Below, piece after piece: positions 7,917 through 22,002 of a stretch of 58,824 nt of DNA. Under the pieces are notes generated by a model. That model saw only the letters and a program-made list of their open reading frames with translations, did not search any database and was not told the origin of the DNA. The stretch is from Myxococcota bacterium (GTDB lineage: Bacteria; Myxococcota; UBA727; JAHDBA01): the NCBI GenBank assembly GCA_020630615.1, contig JAHDBA010000018.1, forward strand, positions 1 through 58,824, given 5' to 3'. Position numbers and translations under genes: made by a program. Positions within the stretch are counted from its first letter, which is position 1. Each line of letters begins with the position of its first letter.

Positions 7917-10900
7917 TCAAGGCATTGCCGCACCACAATACCCAAGAGCATCAAACATGACCCCGCCTTTGCGTGAGTTCCTGTCACTAAAACGCACATA
8001 GCGCGTTCCGCCCGCAGGGACCTCTCGGCTGACCGTATTGGCAGTCGGTTGAACTGAGTAAGAACTTTCACCAGAGACTATTGCAAAGGAACCTCTCTCA
8101 CCAGTCCTTGAAAAAGATATGTAGCCTTCTGCATTTTGAGGGTCTGTTGCAAGGGTTTTGACCACAAACTCTAACATTGTTCCTCCCGGCACTGTCCGTC
8201 CTAAATCGTAAACAGCCTCTTTCGTGGATTGGCCAGAAAGCTGACCTGTAAACACACCATTGGCACTGCCAAGTGCATTCCCGGGCGCTGACATGCCATG
8301 CACACGATGAACACTTAACGCGTACCCACCTGAGCAGCTTTCGGTCTGACATGCGCCAGTGCAGCCGTCACCATTTGCAGTATTTCCATCATCGCAAGTC
8401 TCACCGGGTCCAACATGGCCATCGCCGCATATACTGTTTTTGCAATTATTTGTGCATGCATCACTATTGTCGTTGTTACCGTCATCACATTGTTCGCCAG
8501 GGTCCAAGTTTCCATTGCCACACAATGTCGCAGTACAAGAATTGCTGCACTCATCAGTGTTATCCGCATTGCCATCGTCGCACTCTTCAGTCCGGTCCTT
8601 GATACCATCGCCACAAACACACGCAGGAGTTGTAAACGAGTAGATTGCCCAATCACTATACCAGCTCGCCCCGCCAGCACTGCAGCGGCTTCTCGCAACA
8701 AACTGATAGGTGTTGCCTCCACACGAGATTGAGTTATCCGTCTCGAAATCATCAATATTGTCCGCAAATTGGGATTCGCCTGGGCCTGCATAGCCATTAC
8801 CGCCCAACATATTGACACCGTAAACCAAGGGGTCAACATTTGGATCAACCCCAGCAGTCGTCAAATAAAGTTCACTACCGGTATGCCAAGTTTCAACCCT
8901 GACGTCAGAGTAAGAAGCAATCGTCAGTTCTGAGTCAGCCGGGTAAGCGTTCAAATCTGTAATATTAGGGCATATTTCGGTCATACAAGAACCGTTGCAA
9001 CCATCTCCGTTATCAGTGTTCGAATCATCACACTCCTCACCTGCGTCGATCGCGCCATTCCCACAAGTCGACTCAATAATACATGTGTTCGAGCAGCCGT
9101 CACCCGACAATGCATTCCCATCGTCACACTCTTCAGTGCCACCTGTTATTCCATCGCCGCAAATAATTTCAGTTGAACACGAAGAGGAGCAACCATCACC
9201 ATTAACAACGTTCCCGTCATCACAGTCTTCACCGGCAACAACATTCAACATGCCATCACCACATTGTGCATTTGTACAATCAGCATCACATGAAGCACTC
9301 TCCGCCCCATCATCGCAAAGCTCTCCGCTCGTCGCATTCACCGTGCCGTCCAAACAAGATGCCAGTGTACAGTTTGCATTGCACGACGCGCTCTCACCTT
9401 CATCATCACATTCTTCGGTGCCATTAATGATACCATCTCCGCATGAAGGAACTTCTGGGTGGGCACCACAAACAGCTGCGGAATCAACGTAGAGAGCGCC
9501 CGATGTTGTCAGTTCAACTTTTAGATACCGAGCTCCGGAAACCGGCATATTGTAATCGACTATCCCAAAATCAGTACCATGGTCCGTATAAAGTTGAATA
9601 CTCTGATAGGTAACACCATCAACCGATGATTTAACTTTAAAATCTGCGCTTGTTGAAGACAGTTTAACTCGCAACTGAGCTGTGGTTGCCGATGACAAGA
9701 GAACTCCATAATCAAGGATTAAGGAATCCCCGGTACTATTCAAGACTGCGTGTGTTGAGTTTGGTGCACCGACACTATTGCCTGCGTTACTCACGGACAC
9801 CCCGGTGGCAGACACGACGTAATCTGAAGAACATATTTCAAAACTGCATGCCGAAGAACACCCATCTCCATTCGCAAAGTTTCCATCATCACAGTCTTCG
9901 CCAGGTTGAACGATTCCATCCCCGCACACGGGTATGACATTCATATTAGCACCACATGCACCTAGCGCGTCAACGTGTACTGCCATTGCTGTCAACGGCA
10001 TAACCCTGAACACTCGAGCGCCGCCTGCAGCAACCGTCACGCTTTGAACACTTGCGCTTTCCTGCGCAAAAAAGCCAGCAACGAGATTAAAGTCACCGTT
10101 AGCATCCTGCTGATAAACGTTGTATCCTTCGTTTGTGTTGCCAGGGATGCCCTTTATTCGAAGTTCTAGCGTTTCCCCTGCTGGAATCCATCGGCCCATA
10201 TCAACATCCAAATAATCGGCACCGCCCGTGAGTTCGCCGAAGAGTTGCCCACTAAACATTGAGTTTGGTGTACCTGTTGCCTCGTTATAGTCTGACGAGC
10301 CCATTCCAGACGCGCTAACACCATAAACATTCGAACAACTTTCATTTGCGCATGTCGCACTGCACCCATCGCCGTTAGAGACGTTACCATCATCACAAGC
10401 TTCGCCGGGCTGCAGGTACCCATCACCACAAGAAGCACTCTCACAGGAATTCGTACATGAATCTGTGTTGGAGGTATTGCCATCATCACACTGCTCTCCC
10501 GCGGCACCATTCACAACCATGTCACCGCATACTACGAAGGAGCAATCCGCATCACAGGTTGCACTCATGCCCCCAGTGTCGCACTCTTCACTGCCTTCTG
10601 TTATACCATCGCCACATACAACTGTGGGACTCAAATCTGCACCACAGGCGCCACCTGCATCCACATAAAAATCATACGAACTCGATGTGCTAAAGGTTTT
10701 CACCTTGAAAAACCTCGCTCCCCCGGAAGGTACAGTCAGGGTGTCAATGTTTGGTGCAGTACCTGTCGGCACATAAGTTGAAACACTTTGCCAGCTGCCG
10801 TCCGCCTTCTTAAGATCAACCTTATATCGCCCGTATTTCCCTTGGCCTTTGGTTCTAAGTTTGAGGGTTTCGCCACCGGGGATCCATCGTCCCATATCAA

Positions 10901-13900
10901 GTTCAACATAGTCGCTAAGGTTTAGCTCCCCGGTAAAAAGGCTGTCGCTTGAGCCCGTCGCATTTGAGTACCCTGTTGTCCCGACCCCAGTCGCAGCGGC
11001 GACAAATATATTACTGCACGCTTCATTTTCGCACACAGCAGAGCAGCCATCACCCGACAATGTGTTACCATCGTCACATTCTTCTCCAGCATCAAGGACA
11101 GCGTTACCACATGGGGGTACCATTGTTGCACCACAGGCCCCTACTGCATCCAAACGAGCAGTCGATGCCCCACTCATCATGAGGCCGACGTTTGCTCGAA
11201 GAGAAATGTAACGGGCACCGCTTGCGGGCACTGTATATGAAATCACTTGACCGCTTGTTGATGACAGGGTGTAGCTTGCCGGACTGTTAAAATATGAACC
11301 ATAAGTAGAACCGCTCCCTACAAACACAGTAGGCGTGCCATCACCAGCTGTGCGCATGACCCGAAGCTCAACGACTTCTCCTGGTGGAAGCAACCTGTTC
11401 ATGTCCAGCACAATATTTGAGGTTGAGCGGGTATCGAGGCCTTGGTAAAACTCATTCGTCCAAGTGTTATTGGCAGAGCTCAAAGCTTCATTCGAAGAAC
11501 CAACATTGGATGTTACAACATTCTCTGCATAGATTGCAGTCAGGCACGACTCGAACTGACATGTTGCAGAGCATCCGTCGCCAGGGCTATCGTTACCATC
11601 ATCGCATAGTTCTCCAGCATCAATCACGCCATCACCGCACCGTGGCGGAATCATATCGGCCCCACAAACACCCGCAGCATCAGCAACAAAACCATCAATC
11701 TGCCCGGGAAGCACGAAAGTTGGGAATTTTCCACTCTTCAACAACTTGACATAACGAAGCCCGCCAAAGGGCACGCTATAATTGATATTGCTAAGCTCAT
11801 TTGGATCAAGTGACAGTTCTGCACCAAGGGTGTAGGAGCCACCATCTCGCGAATAATAGATCTTTGCCTTAGAGCCATTAAACCCACCTCGAGCACGAAG
11901 CTCAACTGTTGTTCCAGCAGGCACGGTTTTGCCAAAATCAAGGACTAAAGTCTTCTTAAAACCGACCACGCCGGTCTCGCTATCGTCTGGACTCGAGCTC
12001 GCATTGGATGCACTTGGCGCCGAAGAACCTACTGTCGACAGGACATAGCCCGGCGCACAAAGTTCGTACGAACAGGTATTCGTACAACCATCACCGTTGA
12101 TGTTGTTCGAATCGTCACAGGCCTCTGAAGGCTCAAGGTCCCCGTTGCCACATTGGGCACACACAACTTTATTCTTGGCTATAATTCTCTGTGCCCAACT
12201 TGACCACGCGGATGAAACTCCAGTCCCCAAATGTTCCATGTAGCGCGCGTAACAGTATAACTGTCCATCAGGGTCCCTATCACTATCATCGTAGTAACCA
12301 CTAAAGACACTGGTGCTTGTACCGGGCAACACACTGTCTGCAACCAAGTCAAGCGCAAGTGGATTTCCAGCATTGATGTCGCCACAATATACTTGATACC
12401 GGGTACCCGGCACCCCAGTAAGTGTTACATTCGCGCGAACCCCTGTATCTTGTGCATTGCAGCTCGATGAGAGTTTGATCGTATTAAGACCTTCAAGCTC
12501 ACCACATGTTGCCGAGCATCCATCAGAGTCTGATGTGTTATAGTCTTCACAGACTTCTCCAGCCACCGTGTTTATCGTTCCGTCGCCACACAACACCGGG
12601 CTACAGTCAATGTCACACGATGCGCTTTCGCTACCATCGTCACACGATTCACTGCCCTCTATATAACCATTTCCACAGAGGGGTGGCGGGGTCACATCAG
12701 CACCGCATGTGCCGACCGCGTCGACCTGCCCGTTGTCGTGGTATGTACTGTACCCTTGCAACCTTATTGCCTGCACCCCTGTACTTGGAGCGACAATGCT
12801 TTCGGTGGTTGGGGGCACGTTACCCCACTTGTAGTTGTGTGACACCCATGCTGCCGCCTCTGTCGCGCGCGTATACACTCGTATTGCCTGCTTGGTCGCA
12901 ATCGTACTGCCAAGTCGCAAGTCGATCGTCTCACCCGGCGGCACAATATGCGGAAAGCTCAAAATCAAGTCAGATGATTCATCAATATCCCCAGAGAAAC
13001 TATGGTCTGCAGGCCCAAGCGCAGCGGCAACACCCATCACCCCAACACTACCATCAGTCGAAACTGCAAAGATCGGCGAGCAGCTATCCCATCCGCATAC
13101 ACTTGAGCATCCATCCCCATTGCTGGTGTTACCGTCATCGCAATCTTCACCCGCGCCAACTACACCATCACCACATATTACTTCTTCACATAAAGCGGTA
13201 CAGCCGTCGTCGTTGATAAGATTGCCATCATCACACTCTTCACCGCTTTCGAGCTGACCGTTGCCGCATTGCGGTCCGCATGAGGGGATCGTCGCAGGAG
13301 AGTATGCACTACTTGTACCTGTCCAAGCACTGCCGTTCCAGTGTTGCTCAATACCCTGACGTCTTTTCGGATTGCTCCCTTCCGCGTCAGGCCGCACAGG
13401 GGAAGATATATTCAGCGATCCGCCAGGAGGAATATTGGACCCTGTATTATAAAATCCAATCGAGCCAACATCTCTTGTTTGATGATGAACTCTTGCGCCA
13501 TTCGGGGCCGAGATTGTGTAATTATACTTAAGTCCGGTATCATCCCCACTACACGTATGTCCACTATACACAATGACAGCACTTTCATTCTGACACGTCG
13601 CCGAACAACCATCGTACGCGCTCACATTTCCATCATCACATTGATCCGCACTCTCGTTTTGACCGTTTCCACATTTCTGGCACGTACTTATATTGAAAGA
13701 GAAAGTGTCTTGATTGACCCAAACGCTCCACGTTGAAGGGCCCACTCGATAACGTGTTTGAAGGTTAAACTCTGTATGGGTCGCATCCGACGCATACGAC
13801 GTCCAGAACGCACGCGACGTACTAGAGCTAAAGGTCCATGCACCGCTCTGAAGCACGGTACCCACTTGGTTCGCGATCCTGTACTCCGAGACAGTGCCTA

Positions 13901-16900
13901 GAACCGTAGCTTCCAGATCTACAATCGCTCGAATCTGCGTTTTGTCGGTGCTGCAACCAATGTTTGCTCTAAAATCTGTTGTGGCATCGATAATCGCTTC
14001 TACATCGCAGGTCGCACTACATCCATCACCGCTTGTTGCATTACCGTCGTCGCACGCTTCGTTCGCATGTTGTATCCCATCGCCGCATGTCTCCATGCAT
14101 GTCCCGCTCTGGCAAGACTCATTCGTACCGCAAGGTGAATCATCGTTTAGGTTTTGTGCAACGCAATTTCCACTACTGCAAACGCCATCGGTGCATTGGT
14201 TCCCATCCGTGTCATCACAATACAGGCCGTCAAGCTTGTTATTAATTTGGCATTTACCATTGCCCTTAACCACAACACACGATGCATACTGGCATTCGGT
14301 AGCCCCAACACAGCCTAAAACATCAAAGGTATTGGCTGTTGAGCCACATTGCGCATTGAACTCGCCTGGATTAACGCACGCAGCGTCATTGCATGCACCA
14401 GGGTCCGTGCAGTCTGAATTGCTTGAGCAGGCAGGCGTCACACACGACCCCGCTCCATCACACACATCGCCGGCATTCCCACAAGCTGTGTTTGCGCTAG
14501 CTGGAACAATGCTGCCCAGCCCTGAGTTTTGATAGCACTCTTCTATCGCGCAAAACTTCGAACACCCATCGCCGCCTAAAGTGTTTCCATCATCGCAAGT
14601 TTCAGAGCCTTGAACAATACCATCACCGCACACCTCCAAGTCACAAGATGAACTGCACCCGTCGTTCGGGTTTGTGTTGCCATCATCACAGTTCTCTCCG
14701 TATTCTTGAACAGTGTTTCCACACATTGGCGTCCAACTTACACTGTCGGCACATGTTCCTGCCATAGGCCATGCGTTCACACTAAAGGTGTACGTGGGTG
14801 TCGAGTCGTTGTAAGCAATCTGGTAGCGTCGTCCACCCATGATATCGTACGACGAGACCAATGAAACTCCGGCACCGCTCAGTGACGGCACATAGCTTAT
14901 TGGGTTTTCGCCCGTAACTTCAAACCACTGCCTAAACCTACCACCGCCCAAATCGATAGGATTGCCGTAACTCGAAACATTGAGTGAACAAAGTTCGTTC
15001 ACACATACTGAAGAGCATCCGTCGTTATTGTTTGTATTGCCATCATCGCATTGTTCATCTGCCCCGATCGCATTGTTACCACAGAGTTTACAGGTGGGCG
15101 AACATCCGTCGTTCGCCGCCAAGTTGCCATCATCACATTCTTCACCGACTTCAACAATACTGTTACCGCAGACAGGCGTTGGCGTACAATCACTTTCACA
15201 GCCATCACCGTCTATCAAATTACCATCATCACAATCTTCCGATGCATGAACGAAGCCATCACCGCACTCATCAATACAGGCACCAGACTGGCACGATTCG
15301 TTGCTCCCACATGACGTACCGTCCGCTTGTGTATCGAAGGAACAAACTGCTGGCGGTGTGCCACCTATGATTTTTAGACACTTTTTCGGGCGACATTCTG
15401 GGTCACTAGCATGATCCGGGCAGCCAGCGAAGTCGCTTAAGTCACCTGCTGTAACACATTGACGTGTATACTCACCGGCACCGAAGTTTTTCCAACACGT
15501 CGCAGCAAGGCAGCTCCCCGGGTCTGCGCAGTCCGAATCAATCGAACACTCTGGGGTCACACAAGTGCCGCTGCCGTCACATAAGTCACCGAGACTCCCG
15601 CAGGCCGTATCCATTGCCGCCGCACTGCAACTCGCGCCAGGCGTGAAGCAATTGTAACACTCTTCAACCTGACAGTTCGCATCACATCCATCACCCGCGG
15701 TGTCGTTTCCGTCGTCACAGGTCTCACCAATACCGAGAACACCATCCCCGCAGTGTGTCTCACACGCACCCGCCTGACAGCTTTGCCCGCTACCGCAGGG
15801 ATAATCATCGTTGTGCGCTATGTTACTACATAAAGCTGTGGTGGTGCCTGGGTCTGAACACGAGTCGACTGTGCACGGGTCACTGTCATCACATTCCGAA
15901 TCATTAGAGCACTCCGGGAACACGCAGCTTCCCGCTCCGTCACAAATTTTACCGGGTGCACACACGGTTTCGGCAGGTGAAGGGTTACAGCTTGAAGGTG
16001 AAGCGGAATCACATTCGTAACACGCCATAACATTGCAACTTAGACCACCAGGGCCAAGAGGTGGAGCCGGGTTAAGAGTTTGACAACCATCACCCGCAAA
16101 GAAGTTGCCATCATCGCAGACTTCGCCAGCAAAAGTATTCAGATAGCCATCCCCACATATTGCAGCCGAGCAGTCCGGGTCACAGGCCGAACTTTTGGGG
16201 CCTTCATCACAATCTTCAACGCCAGCCTGTACGAAGCCATCACCACAAGTCGCGGCAACACACAAAATGCACGCATCATCGCTGTCACCATTCGCATCAT
16301 CGCAATCTTCTCCAGGCCCGGTAAACCCATCACCGCAATAGGCATCCTTACACCCTGCTGTACACGCATCGGTGTTAAGGTTGTTGCCATCATCGCATTC
16401 TTCACCAGATTGAACAAAGCCATCACCACACACGGGGTCTAAACACGAGTTCGTACAGTCGTCGGTATTAATTGCGTTGCCATCATCACACTCTTCGCTA
16501 CCTTGCGTATAACCATCGCCGCACACCGCAGGCACACAGCTCGATGTACATGAATCCGTATTGATTTGATTGCCATCATCACACTGCTCAACGCCGCTTT
16601 GAACAATACCGTCACCGCACTCCGCATTTTCACAAGCGTTCGTACATGAGTTGTTGTTGTTTACATCGCCATCGTCGCATTCTTCAACAGCCCCATAAAG
16701 GATTCCATCGCCACACTTTGCATTCAAACAGCTTGCAGTACAGGCATCGGTATCAATCGCATTTCCGTCATCACACTCTTCACCTGGGCCGATGATATTG
16801 TCGCCACACTCAGCGTTTTGACAAATGGCCGTGCATGAATCGGTATTGATGGTGTTACCATCATCGCACTCTTCGCCTGGCCCGATGATGTTATCCCCGC

Positions 16901-19900
16901 ACACAGGGGTCAAACATGAATCGGTACACGCATCGGTTGGGACCGTATTACCGTCATCACATTGCTCGCCGGCACTCCCATTTAAAATTCCGTCGCCGCA
17001 AGTTGCTGTCGTACAGTTTGCGTTACAGCTTGCGCTTTCCAATGGGTTTGGTGCAACATCGGTGCCATTGCCGTCATCACAATCTTCACCAAAGTCAACA
17101 ACGCCGTTACCGCAAAGCTCAATGTCGTACGTACTCGCACTCACATTTTCTAAACTTGGATTGACCTTACAATCGCTGTTGCAGGTTTCACATTCGCTCG
17201 TAAGAGATTCGATATCACACTCTTCTTGCGCATTGCCCACACCGCTCACCCATGCGAAACCATCACCACATGTGTTTGAGGTACAGTTTTCGGTACATGC
17301 ATTGTCTGGGCCGTTCGAAATCCCGTCATCGCAGATTTCTCCCGCAGCGGTATTCAAAAGACCGTCACCACATACGGGCACCGAACAATCGATATCACAA
17401 AAGGCGGTCCCGTTGAGAGCATTTCCTGGGTCACATGCTTCTGGCGCGGTCACAACCCCGTCTCCACAGTCGGGGCCACAAACTCCAAACTGACAAATCA
17501 TACCGTCAGGCGGGCCACAGGTGCTGCCTTCGGCAACATTCAAATAGGTACATTCATGCGTGGTTGCATCGCATGCGTCTTGCGTACAAGGGTTGCTATC
17601 ATTACAATGTATGTCTTGGCTACACTGCTGGCAGCCCCCATCTTCACAGACACCGTCAAGCTCTGGGTCGTTCGCGCCAAAAGCAGGTGCAGGAACGCCA
17701 TCATAGTTGCAAGACGTATCATCCGATTCATTTGCAGCGATGCACGATCCATCTTGGCAGACCGAGCCCGAACAAATATCGCCATCGTTGTTTGCTGCAC
17801 AATCTGCATCTGAGAGACAATCGACACAAGAACCGTCTGCCGAACAAATACCATCATTAATAGAGTCCGCATCCGAGTCACATGCCGTCCCTTGCGCCAA
17901 CATGGACGTCTCACACACATGCGAAGTCATATTGCAGAATCCTGTAGCACAGCCTACACTAAGGCCCGTACAATCCGCATCACTCCAACAATAATTAAAG
18001 CAACCATCACTCGGGCAAGCACCAGCGTTTGGACAAGGGCAAGAATCATTCGTGCACGTTGCAGGATTAACAGCGGTACATTTCGGTGAACAATCTCCCT
18101 GCCAGCCGTTCAATGCGCCGTCGTCGCATGCTTCCCCCGGATCGACATTGCCATCACCACAATAGGCGACATCAATATTGGCGCACAGACTGGGGTCACC
18201 CTGGCCCGCCTCCGCATTGCGAATCACTTTTGAGTACACACTTGATTTACCGAGCATCGAAACATAAAACTTCTCGGGTGTTCCCGGCGGTATAAAAGCT
18301 TGGTCTGGAGCAAGGATGTTCAACTGGGCATGGCCCGAGTAATGTGCCGGAGCTTCACCATCAGACTCAAACTGACGGTAACGCTCACCATATGCACGCA
18401 GCTCACGTGTCAATATCAACGACCCGAGATTTATCGGCGCATTGGTTTCCTCAAGGAAAATCACAGCATCCAAGACATGATTCATCGGAAAACCATTGTC
18501 TGTCGTATTCCCACCCGCAGGAGAGGCCGCATAGCGACTGGCCGTCATGATGTTGGCAGCAAAACCATCGTATGCATTATCCCCGGCACCAACCGTAGCA
18601 ATGCTGCCCCAGTTCCGTGACTGGTCACTCCATGTGTTGCTTTGAACGCGCACAGAATCCCCATAGAGGGTAATGTTCCGTTTAAGCTTGCCCGTCGCAT
18701 AGAGTGGGCCTGAGCTTGCGAACATAAACTTGTTGGTATCCGAGGTCGATGTGCTCTCAAAGACGCGAACGCCATTAACGAATGAAGTATGGATTACCCC
18801 CGATGTGTAGGGTTTACACTCGGGTGGGAAGACGAAGGTGTCGGGCTCGCAACCCGTATTGTTTGGGTCACTCAAGCAACTGTCAACATAATGTGTGAGC
18901 CAAGTATTGCCATCGTTAACATTGAGACTACCATTCGCAGCGAACTGACTGTACACGCTCTGATATGCCCCCTGCAATTGCACGTCCGTTTTTGAAACCA
19001 ACATACTCGACACATCAGAAGCGGGCCCCCCGCTCGCCAAAGGTGAAAGCGCAGTGTCGAGTAGACCATCGGAATCGCGATCTGAAGTTGAAGAATAGAG
19101 AACACTACCATAATGTTTTTCGAGCTGCTCACAAAGAGCCGATGCAGGTGCCTCGGCATTAAAGTTATCGGAGAGGAATCGGCCGCCATGCTCAGAAGAA
19201 ATAAATGGTTCACTACCAATACTAGAAAGACCGCCTGGGCTGTTGGGTTGTGTAAGAAGCGCGATATTTTTCGACCCTATATCAAGTCCGCCTGGCGTAT
19301 CACTATCAACAAATATGATCCCGTTGAAATCGTTCCCAGTAAAATTGATGGCGCCTTCATCATGTGGAGAGCCACACCCACTTGTATTTGGGAAGTAAGT
19401 GCCCAGCTCACCCTCCCCGCAGTGAGAAGCGCTTGTCAGGGCGCTTTCAAGTGCGCTTACATCAACATTCATAGGCAGAATGTTGCGCGCTGCCATGTTT
19501 GCATCGTTTGAATAAAAAGGGTCTACAAAGCCAGCCATACTCGCAAGAACGAAGTCGCGTGTTGTTTGTGCAGCACCGTTACGCCCTGCACTAAAATAAC
19601 CGTTCCCTGCATTCCACAGTTGGCCATACGATACGATATTAACATCGCTGCTCTCAAAAGGTAGCAAGCCACCGTCGCGTTTCATCTGATCTGCAAAAGC
19701 GTTTCTCGAATCATTCCCAACTGCGAAGTTATAACCGGGCGCTAAGTTACCCGTCACCAAAGTGTTGCTAGAGCCCGCACCATATTTTTCTTGTTTCAAG
19801 AAACCTCTGTTCGCGCGCTGCCGTCTCGTCAGCCATGACCCAAAATGATCGGTGTCAGCGCTGGGCCAGCCATCAAAACCATATCCACTGTAATAGGTCA

Positions 19901-21335
19901 TACGATCGAGCTGCAGCACCGCGTACTCGGGTAAAGTTAACGCGTGGATTGCGCTTTCAATGGTGTCGCTACCGCTTGGGGGTGTATCTGGAGAATATGT
20001 TTCGAGGCCATCAATGTCGAGGCCAAAAAGCGATGGGTCCAATTGAGCGTAACCATAGCGAAAAGGTGAAAATCCGCGCGGAGGCTCAACACCCCACCCA
20101 CGCACACGACGCAAGCTTGCTTGACCCACGTCAAAATCCATTTCAAGCGAAGCGTCATTATCACGGTCCCAACGTATGGAGTAGTGCCCCGGATGGTCAG
20201 ACCATACCGGCATAAAGCAACACGGCTCCACACTTTCTTCACAGTCCGCCCCTGGCTTTCGCACAAACCAATTACCGCTAATGATCCAAATGTCTGCCTT
20301 TGACTTATATGCGTCTTGAGAAAGTGCAGCCCACTGTTCGTAATCTTTTAGAATACCTTGCTCATCTTTTGCACTTGCTCCGTCCGCTTCGAAATAGAAC
20401 TCTCCCGCTCCCAAGTACTGATCGCGCACCCGCCCGCCAAACTCATCAATTGCTTCTTTTACCGATTGAGTTCCTCCGCATCCAGCTTGGGTTAGGTCGC
20501 AAGAGTCGTAACCATCAGCATTGATAATACCGGTAACGGCAAAGGTTGTGTCCGGGTCTAAAGTACATGCTCCATTCGCGAGGCCATAGATTTTCTCCGA
20601 GGCAGAGAGGGCTGCAACTTCAGTGTCTGCAATACACACATCACCGTTGGCAAAGAGGGTCCCTTCAACACTTAAGTTTTCACCCGTTGTGTTGCCTGGG
20701 TACATCGAAATATCAACCTCTGAATACACTGAGAAGTCAAAAGGTGTAACTTTTGAGAATAGAAACTCTTCATGAAATGCGCACGATGCCCCGTCGTCAT
20801 ACAGACCATCATTACTATTCCCTTGCCCCGCGACGACGTCAACTTTAATAATTGCGTTTGAACTCGGCAAGCCTTTTAACGCACCCGTATCATTGAGCTC
20901 AGAGCCCTTGCAATCGATCTCGACATCGACATCGTGCAAAACAATACCATCGGTCTCGAGTGCCCCGTCACTTCCAAAGAGTGAGCACGACTCTGCTTCA
21001 ATATACATTGCAAGTAGACCGTCGGGATCCTCCACACATTCTTTCATTAATTGGGGGCCACGTTCTTGTATGGAGTTCAGCAAGTGAACCCGAAGCGGTT
21101 CAGCAAGCCCGGTGCATGTCTCATCCATGTCTCGCTGTTCGGCCTGAGCATTGGTTGCACCGAGACTCCCGCCTTGGGTTGTCACAAGGACACCAACAGC
21201 AATAGAAGTTACGGTCACCGCAAAGAGAACCATGCCCAACACGTATCCACGTGTTATTCGCCCCTGCTTGAACTCTCGAGTGTCCGACATTTCAACATCG
21301 ATATGTTTCGTTTTTTTAGTCACATCAACTCGCAC
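7917..21335 (-). CDS. Giant membrane-anchored adhesin-like protein with PilX-like N-terminus and DUF4215 repeats
   Basis: A single 4472-codon frame. A short cytoplasmic N-terminus, [14 protein letters not shown] and one membrane helix (about residues 31-52) resemble PilX/minor-pilin starts, though the Glu5 of classical pilins is absent. A non-repetitive region (about 60-1055) contains a [11 protein letters not shown] phrase of the kind seen in PilX-like proteins. From about 1060 to 4330 there are roughly 42 DUF4215 units of the form [18 protein letters not shown]. From about 2750 onward they alternate with seven jelly-roll/discoidin-like modules of about 130 residues ending in CGA, the last forming the C-terminus. 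It is probably a disulfide-rigid surface fibre or adhesin. The start may instead be ATG 21290 (MSDTREF); neither has a strong Shine-Dalgarno. Confidence 0.9.
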   Translation of the reverse strand: MRVDVTKKTKHIDVEMSDTREFKQGRITRGYVLGMVLFAVTVTSIAVGVLVTTQGGSLGATNAQAEQRDMDETCTGLAEPLRVHLLNSIQERGPQLMKECVEDPDGLLAMYIEAESCSLFGSDGALETDGIVLHDVDVEIDCKGSELNDTGALKGLPSSNAIIKVDVVAGQGNSNDGLYDDGASCAFHEEFLFSKVTPFDFSVYSEVDISMYPGNTTGENLSVEGTLFANGDVCIADTEVAALSASEKIYGLANGACTLDPDTTFAVTGIINADGYDSCDLTQAGCGGTQSVKEAIDEFGGRVRDQYLGAGEFYFEADGASAKDEQGILKDYEQWAALSQDAYKSKADIWIISGNWFVRKPGADCEESVEPCCFMPVWSDHPGHYSIRWDRDNDASLEMDFDVGQASLRRVRGWGVEPPRGFSPFRYGYAQLDPSLFGLDIDGLETYSPDTPPSGSDTIESAIHALTLPEYAVLQLDRMTYYSGYGFDGWPSADTDHFGSWLTRRQRANRGFLKQEKYGAGSSNTLVTGNLAPGYNFAVGNDSRNAFADQMKRDGGLLPFESSDVNIVSYGQLWNAGNGYFSAGRNGAAQTTRDFVLASMAGFVDPFYSNDANMAARNILPMNVDVSALESALTSASHCGEGELGTYFPNTSGCGSPHDEGAINFTGNDFNGIIFVDSDTPGGLDIGSKNIALLTQPNSPGGLSSIGSEPFISSEHGGRFLSDNFNAEAPASALCEQLEKHYGSVLYSSTSDRDSDGLLDTALSPLASGGPASDVSSMLVSKTDVQLQGAYQSVYSQFAANGSLNVNDGNTWLTHYVDSCLSDPNNTGCEPDTFVFPPECKPYTSGVIHTSFVNGVRVFESTSTSDTNKFMFASSGPLYATGKLKRNITLYGDSVRVQSNTWSDQSRNWGSIATVGAGDNAYDGFAANIMTASRYAASPAGGNTTDNGFPMNHVLDAVIFLEETNAPINLGSLILTRELRAYGERYRQFESDGEAPAHYSGHAQLNILAPDQAFIPPGTPEKFYVSMLGKSSVYSKVIRNAEAGQGDPSLCANIDVAYCGDGNVDPGEACDDGALNGWQGDCSPKCTAVNPATCTNDSCPCPNAGACPSDGCFNYCWSDADCTGLSVGCATGFCNMTSHVCETSMLAQGTACDSDADSINDGICSADGSCVDCLSDADCAANNDGDICSGSVCQDGSCIAANESDDTSCNYDGVPAPAFGANDPELDGVCEDGGCQQCSQDIHCNDSNPCTQDACDATTHECTYLNVAEGSTCGPPDGMICQFGVCGPDCGDGVVTAPEACDPGNALNGTAFCDIDCSVPVCGDGLLNTAAGEICDDGISNGPDNACTENCTSNTCGDGFAWVSGVGNAQEECDIESLTSECETCNSDCKVNPSLENVSASTYDIELCGNGVVDFGEDCDDGNGTDVAPNPLESASCNANCTTATCGDGILNGSAGEQCDDGNTVPTDACTDSCLTPVCGDNIIGPGEECDDGNTINTDSCTAICQNAECGDNIIGPGEECDDGNAIDTDACTASCLNAKCGDGILYGAVEECDDGDVNNNNSCTNACENAECGDGIVQSGVEQCDDGNQINTDSCTSSCVPAVCGDGYTQGSEECDDGNAINTDDCTNSCLDPVCGDGFVQSGEECDDGNNLNTDACTAGCKDAYCGDGFTGPGEDCDDANGDSDDACILCVAATCGDGFVQAGVEDCDEGPKSSACDPDCSAAICGDGYLNTFAGEVCDDGNFFAGDGCQTLNPAPPLGPGGLSCNVMACYECDSASPSSCNPSPAETVCAPGKICDGAGSCVFPECSNDSECDDSDPCTVDSCSDPGTTTALCSNIAHNDDYPCGSGQSCQAGACETHCGDGVLGIGETCDDGNDTAGDGCDANCQVEECYNCFTPGASCSAAAMDTACGSLGDLCDGSGTCVTPECSIDSDCADPGSCLAATCWKNFGAGEYTRQCVTAGDLSDFAGCPDHASDPECRPKKCLKIIGGTPPAVCSFDTQADGTSCGSNESCQSGACIDECGDGFVHASEDCDDGNLIDGDGCESDCTPTPVCGNSIVEVGEECDDGNLAANDGCSPTCKLCGNNAIGADEQCDDGNTNNNDGCSSVCVNELCSLNVSSYGNPIDLGGGRFRQWFEVTGENPISYVPSLSGAGVSLVSSYDIMGGRRYQIAYNDSTPTYTFSVNAWPMAGTCADSVSWTPMCGNTVQEYGENCDDGNTNPNDGCSSSCDLEVCGDGIVQGSETCDDGNTLGGDGCSKFCAIEECYQNSGLGSIVPASANTACGNAGDVCDGAGSCVTPACSSNSDCTDPGACNDAACVNPGEFNAQCGSTANTFDVLGCVGATECQYASCVVVKGNGKCQINNKLDGLYCDDTDGNQCTDGVCSSGNCVAQNLNDDSPCGTNESCQSGTCMETCGDGIQHANEACDDGNATSGDGCSATCDVEAIIDATTDFRANIGCSTDKTQIRAIVDLEATVLGTVSEYRIANQVGTVLQSGAWTFSSSTSRAFWTSYASDATHTEFNLQTRYRVGPSTWSVWVNQDTFSFNISTCQKCGNGQNESADQCDDGNVSAYDGCSATCQNESAVIVYSGHTCSGDDTGLKYNYTISAPNGARVHHQTRDVGSIGFYNTGSNIPPGGSLNISSPVRPDAEGSNPKRRQGIEQHWNGSAWTGTSSAYSPATIPSCGPQCGNGQLESGEECDDGNLINDDGCTALCEEVICGDGVVGAGEDCDDGNTSNGDGCSSVCGWDSCSPIFAVSTDGSVGVMGVAAALGPADHSFSGDIDESSDLILSFPHIVPPGETIDLRLGSTIATKQAIRVYTRATEAAAWVSHNYKWGNVPPTTESIVAPSTGVQAIRLQGYSTYHDNGQVDAVGTCGADVTPPPLCGNGYIEGSESCDDGSESASCDIDCSPVLCGDGTINTVAGEVCEDYNTSDSDGCSATCGELEGLNTIKLSSSCNAQDTGVRANVTLTGVPGTRYQVYCGDINAGNPLALDLVADSVLPGTSTSVFSGYYDDSDRDPDGQLYCYARYMEHLGTGVSSAWSSWAQRIIAKNKVVCAQCGNGDLEPSEACDDSNNINGDGCTNTCSYELCAPGYVLSTVGSSAPSASNASSSPDDSETGVVGFKKTLVLDFGKTVPAGTTVELRARGGFNGSKAKIYYSRDGGSYTLGAELSLDPNELSNINYSVPFGGLRYVKLLKSGKFPTFVLPGQIDGFVADAAGVCGADMIPPRCGDGVIDAGELCDDGNDSPGDGCSATCQFESCLTAIYAENVVTSNVGSSNEALSSANNTWTNEFYQGLDTRSTSNIVLDMNRLLPPGEVVELRVMRTAGDGTPTVFVGSGSTYGSYFNSPASYTLSSTSGQVISYTVPASGARYISLRANVGLMMSGASTARLDAVGACGATMVPPCGNAVLDAGEECDDGNTLSGDGCSAVCENEACSNIFVAAATGVGTTGYSNATGSSDSLFTGELNLSDYVELDMGRWIPGGETLKLRTKGQGKYGRYKVDLKKADGSWQSVSTYVPTGTAPNIDTLTVPSGGARFFKVKTFSTSSSYDFYVDAGGACGADLSPTVVCGDGITEGSEECDTGGMSATCDADCSFVVCGDMVVNGAAGEQCDDGNTSNTDSCTNSCESASCGDGYLQPGEACDDGNVSNGDGCSATCANESCSNVYGVSASGMGSSDYNEATGTPNSMFSGQLFGELTGGADYLDVDMGRWIPAGETLELRIKGIPGNTNEGYNVYQQDANGDFNLVAGFFAQESASVQSVTVAAGGARVFRVMPLTAMAVHVDALGACGANMNVIPVCGDGIVQPGEDCDDGNFANGDGCSSACSFEICSSDYVVSATGVSVSNAGNSVGAPNSTHAVLNSTGDSLILDYGVLLSSATTAQLRVKLSSTSADFKVKSSVDGVTYQSIQLYTDHGTDFGIVDYNMPVSGARYLKVELTTSGALYVDSAAVCGAHPEVPSCGDGIINGTEECDDEGESASCNANCTLASCLDGTVNATSGELCDDGAESASCDADCTNAQCGDGMLNVVAGEDCDDGNVVNGDGCSSSCSTEIICGDGITGGTEECDDGNALSGDGCSNTCIIESTCGNGAIDAGEECDDSNTDNGDGCNGSCMTEICPNITDLNAYPADSELTIASYSDVRVETWHTGSELYLTTAGVDPNVDPLVYGVNMLGGNGYAGPGESQFADNIDDFETDNSISCGGNTYQFVARSRCSAGGASWYSDWAIYSFTTPACVCGDGIKDRTEECDDGNADNTDECSNSCTATLCGNGNLDPGEQCDDGNNDNSDACTNNCKNSICGDGHVGPGETCDDGNTANGDGCTGACQTESCSGGYALSVHRVHGMSAPGNALGSANGVFTGQLSGQSTKEAVYDLGRTVPGGTMLEFVVKTLATDPQNAEGYISFSRTGERGSFAIVSGESSYSVQPTANTVSREVPAGGTRYVRFSDRNSRKGGVMFDALGYCGAAMP
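8340..18160 (-). repeat. Coding array of about 42 DUF4215 (Myxococcus cysteine-rich) repeats
   Basis: Counted by eye, about 42 units of roughly 30-40 codons each carry CGDG/CGNG, then GEECDDGN, then (G)DGCS..C. Units between about 16380 and 17010 are nearly tandem with little spacer, and two neighbouring units at about 16780-16900 both read [16 protein letters not shown]. On the plus strand the array shows as recurring 'ccatcatcacactcttc'-like segments. Recombination between units could change the length of the protein. Confidence 0.9.
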
Positions 21336-21597
21336 GCTAAAATCTTGTTTTAGTGTAAAGTCTTTTCGCCTCTAACCTCAAACCTGTCTCGTTGTGAGTC
21401 GCAAAATGAAACAATACAAACTTTTGTAAAACGACCCTACAAACTTTTTGAAAACGAAATTCTCTCGAAGCCCCACCAAAAAAATTCGAATGGTTTTAGT
21501 AAGTATGAGTTGGGAAAGTGTGTCCATTTGAAACACGGTGGCGCGACCAAGGTTGATCTTGATACCCTAAGCAAGTTCAACTTTTCAAAGGTGTCAT
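21336..21597. promoter_or_regulatory. Divergent control region between the two giant extracellular protein genes, with 20-bp direct repeats
   Basis: This 262-bp AT-rich gap holds the promoters of both large genes. It contains two direct repeats, 21415-21434 and 21438-21457, matching at 18 of 20 positions and spaced 23 bp start to start, about two helical turns. Each has an ACAAA-CT-TTTGT-like inverted core. A possible minus-strand promoter is TTGAGG, 18 nt, TACACT (about 21351-21380), weakly supported. The repeats look like tandem operator sites for a dimeric regulator; this is inference. Confidence 0.45.
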
Positions 21598-22002
21598 GTG
21601 ACCAACTCAAAGCCTAAAGCTCGCTATGACAAGACCACACTTTCCAAGTGGATTTTTATTGCAAGTTGTATTTTTTTCCTCTCGGGAAGGGTATTGGCGG
21701 CGGAAGGACGCGTCGTAAACTTCACACTCAACTACAGTGACCTTCCCTCACCGTTGACCTTTCAGAACGCAAGACCTTCAACTCAAATCAACCATTCTTT
21801 TTCAGGAGTTGCCCCCTACGACACTGTTGCGATCACAGTTGACCTTGGCGCCAATCATGTCAGTGATCGCTTCGAGATTGAAATCGACACCGATCGCTCA
21901 ATTGAAGTGTTTGTTGATGCGACGTCAATCCCTAACACCTATGTCACCTTAACACAGATGGTTACGACAGCTGGCACGGGGACATGTGCTCCCCTGCGGT
22001 GA
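21598..22002 (+). CDS. N-terminal part of frameshifted DUF4215/LRR secreted protein
   Basis: A 134-codon frame with a signal peptide (hydrophobic segment about residues 18-35, cleavage near VLAAEG) and a beta-sandwich-like segment of about 95 residues. It ends with TGTCAPLR and a stop. GTG 21598 is preceded by AAAGGTG at 5 nt. The next frame (+1) continues directly with CGDGTCDNG, the expected start of a cysteine-rich module, so this is almost certainly the N-terminus of the following gene. The frame is lost at the CCCC run 21991-21994; removing one C joins both parts into one protein of about 1235 residues. On its own this ORF would give a small secreted beta protein. Confidence 0.7.
   Translation: MTNSKPKARYDKTTLSKWIFIASCIFFLSGRVLAAEGRVVNFTLNYSDLPSPLTFQNARPSTQINHSFSGVAPYDTVAITVDLGANHVSDRFEIEIDTDRSIEVFVDATSIPNTYVTLTQMVTTAGTGTCAPLR

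Noticed and set aside
8995..17493. Several plus-strand open frames of 130-236 codons, for example 12506-13216, 13894-14532 and 16825-17493
   Set aside because: They are antisense to the giant DUF4215 gene and arise from its repeated Cys/Asp/Gly codon pattern; their translations are His/Ser/Arg low complexity with no start signals.
8340..18160. Regular repeats that might be a CRISPR array
   Set aside because: They are coding DUF4215 repeats in one long frame, with variable unit length and no identical short palindromic repeats.
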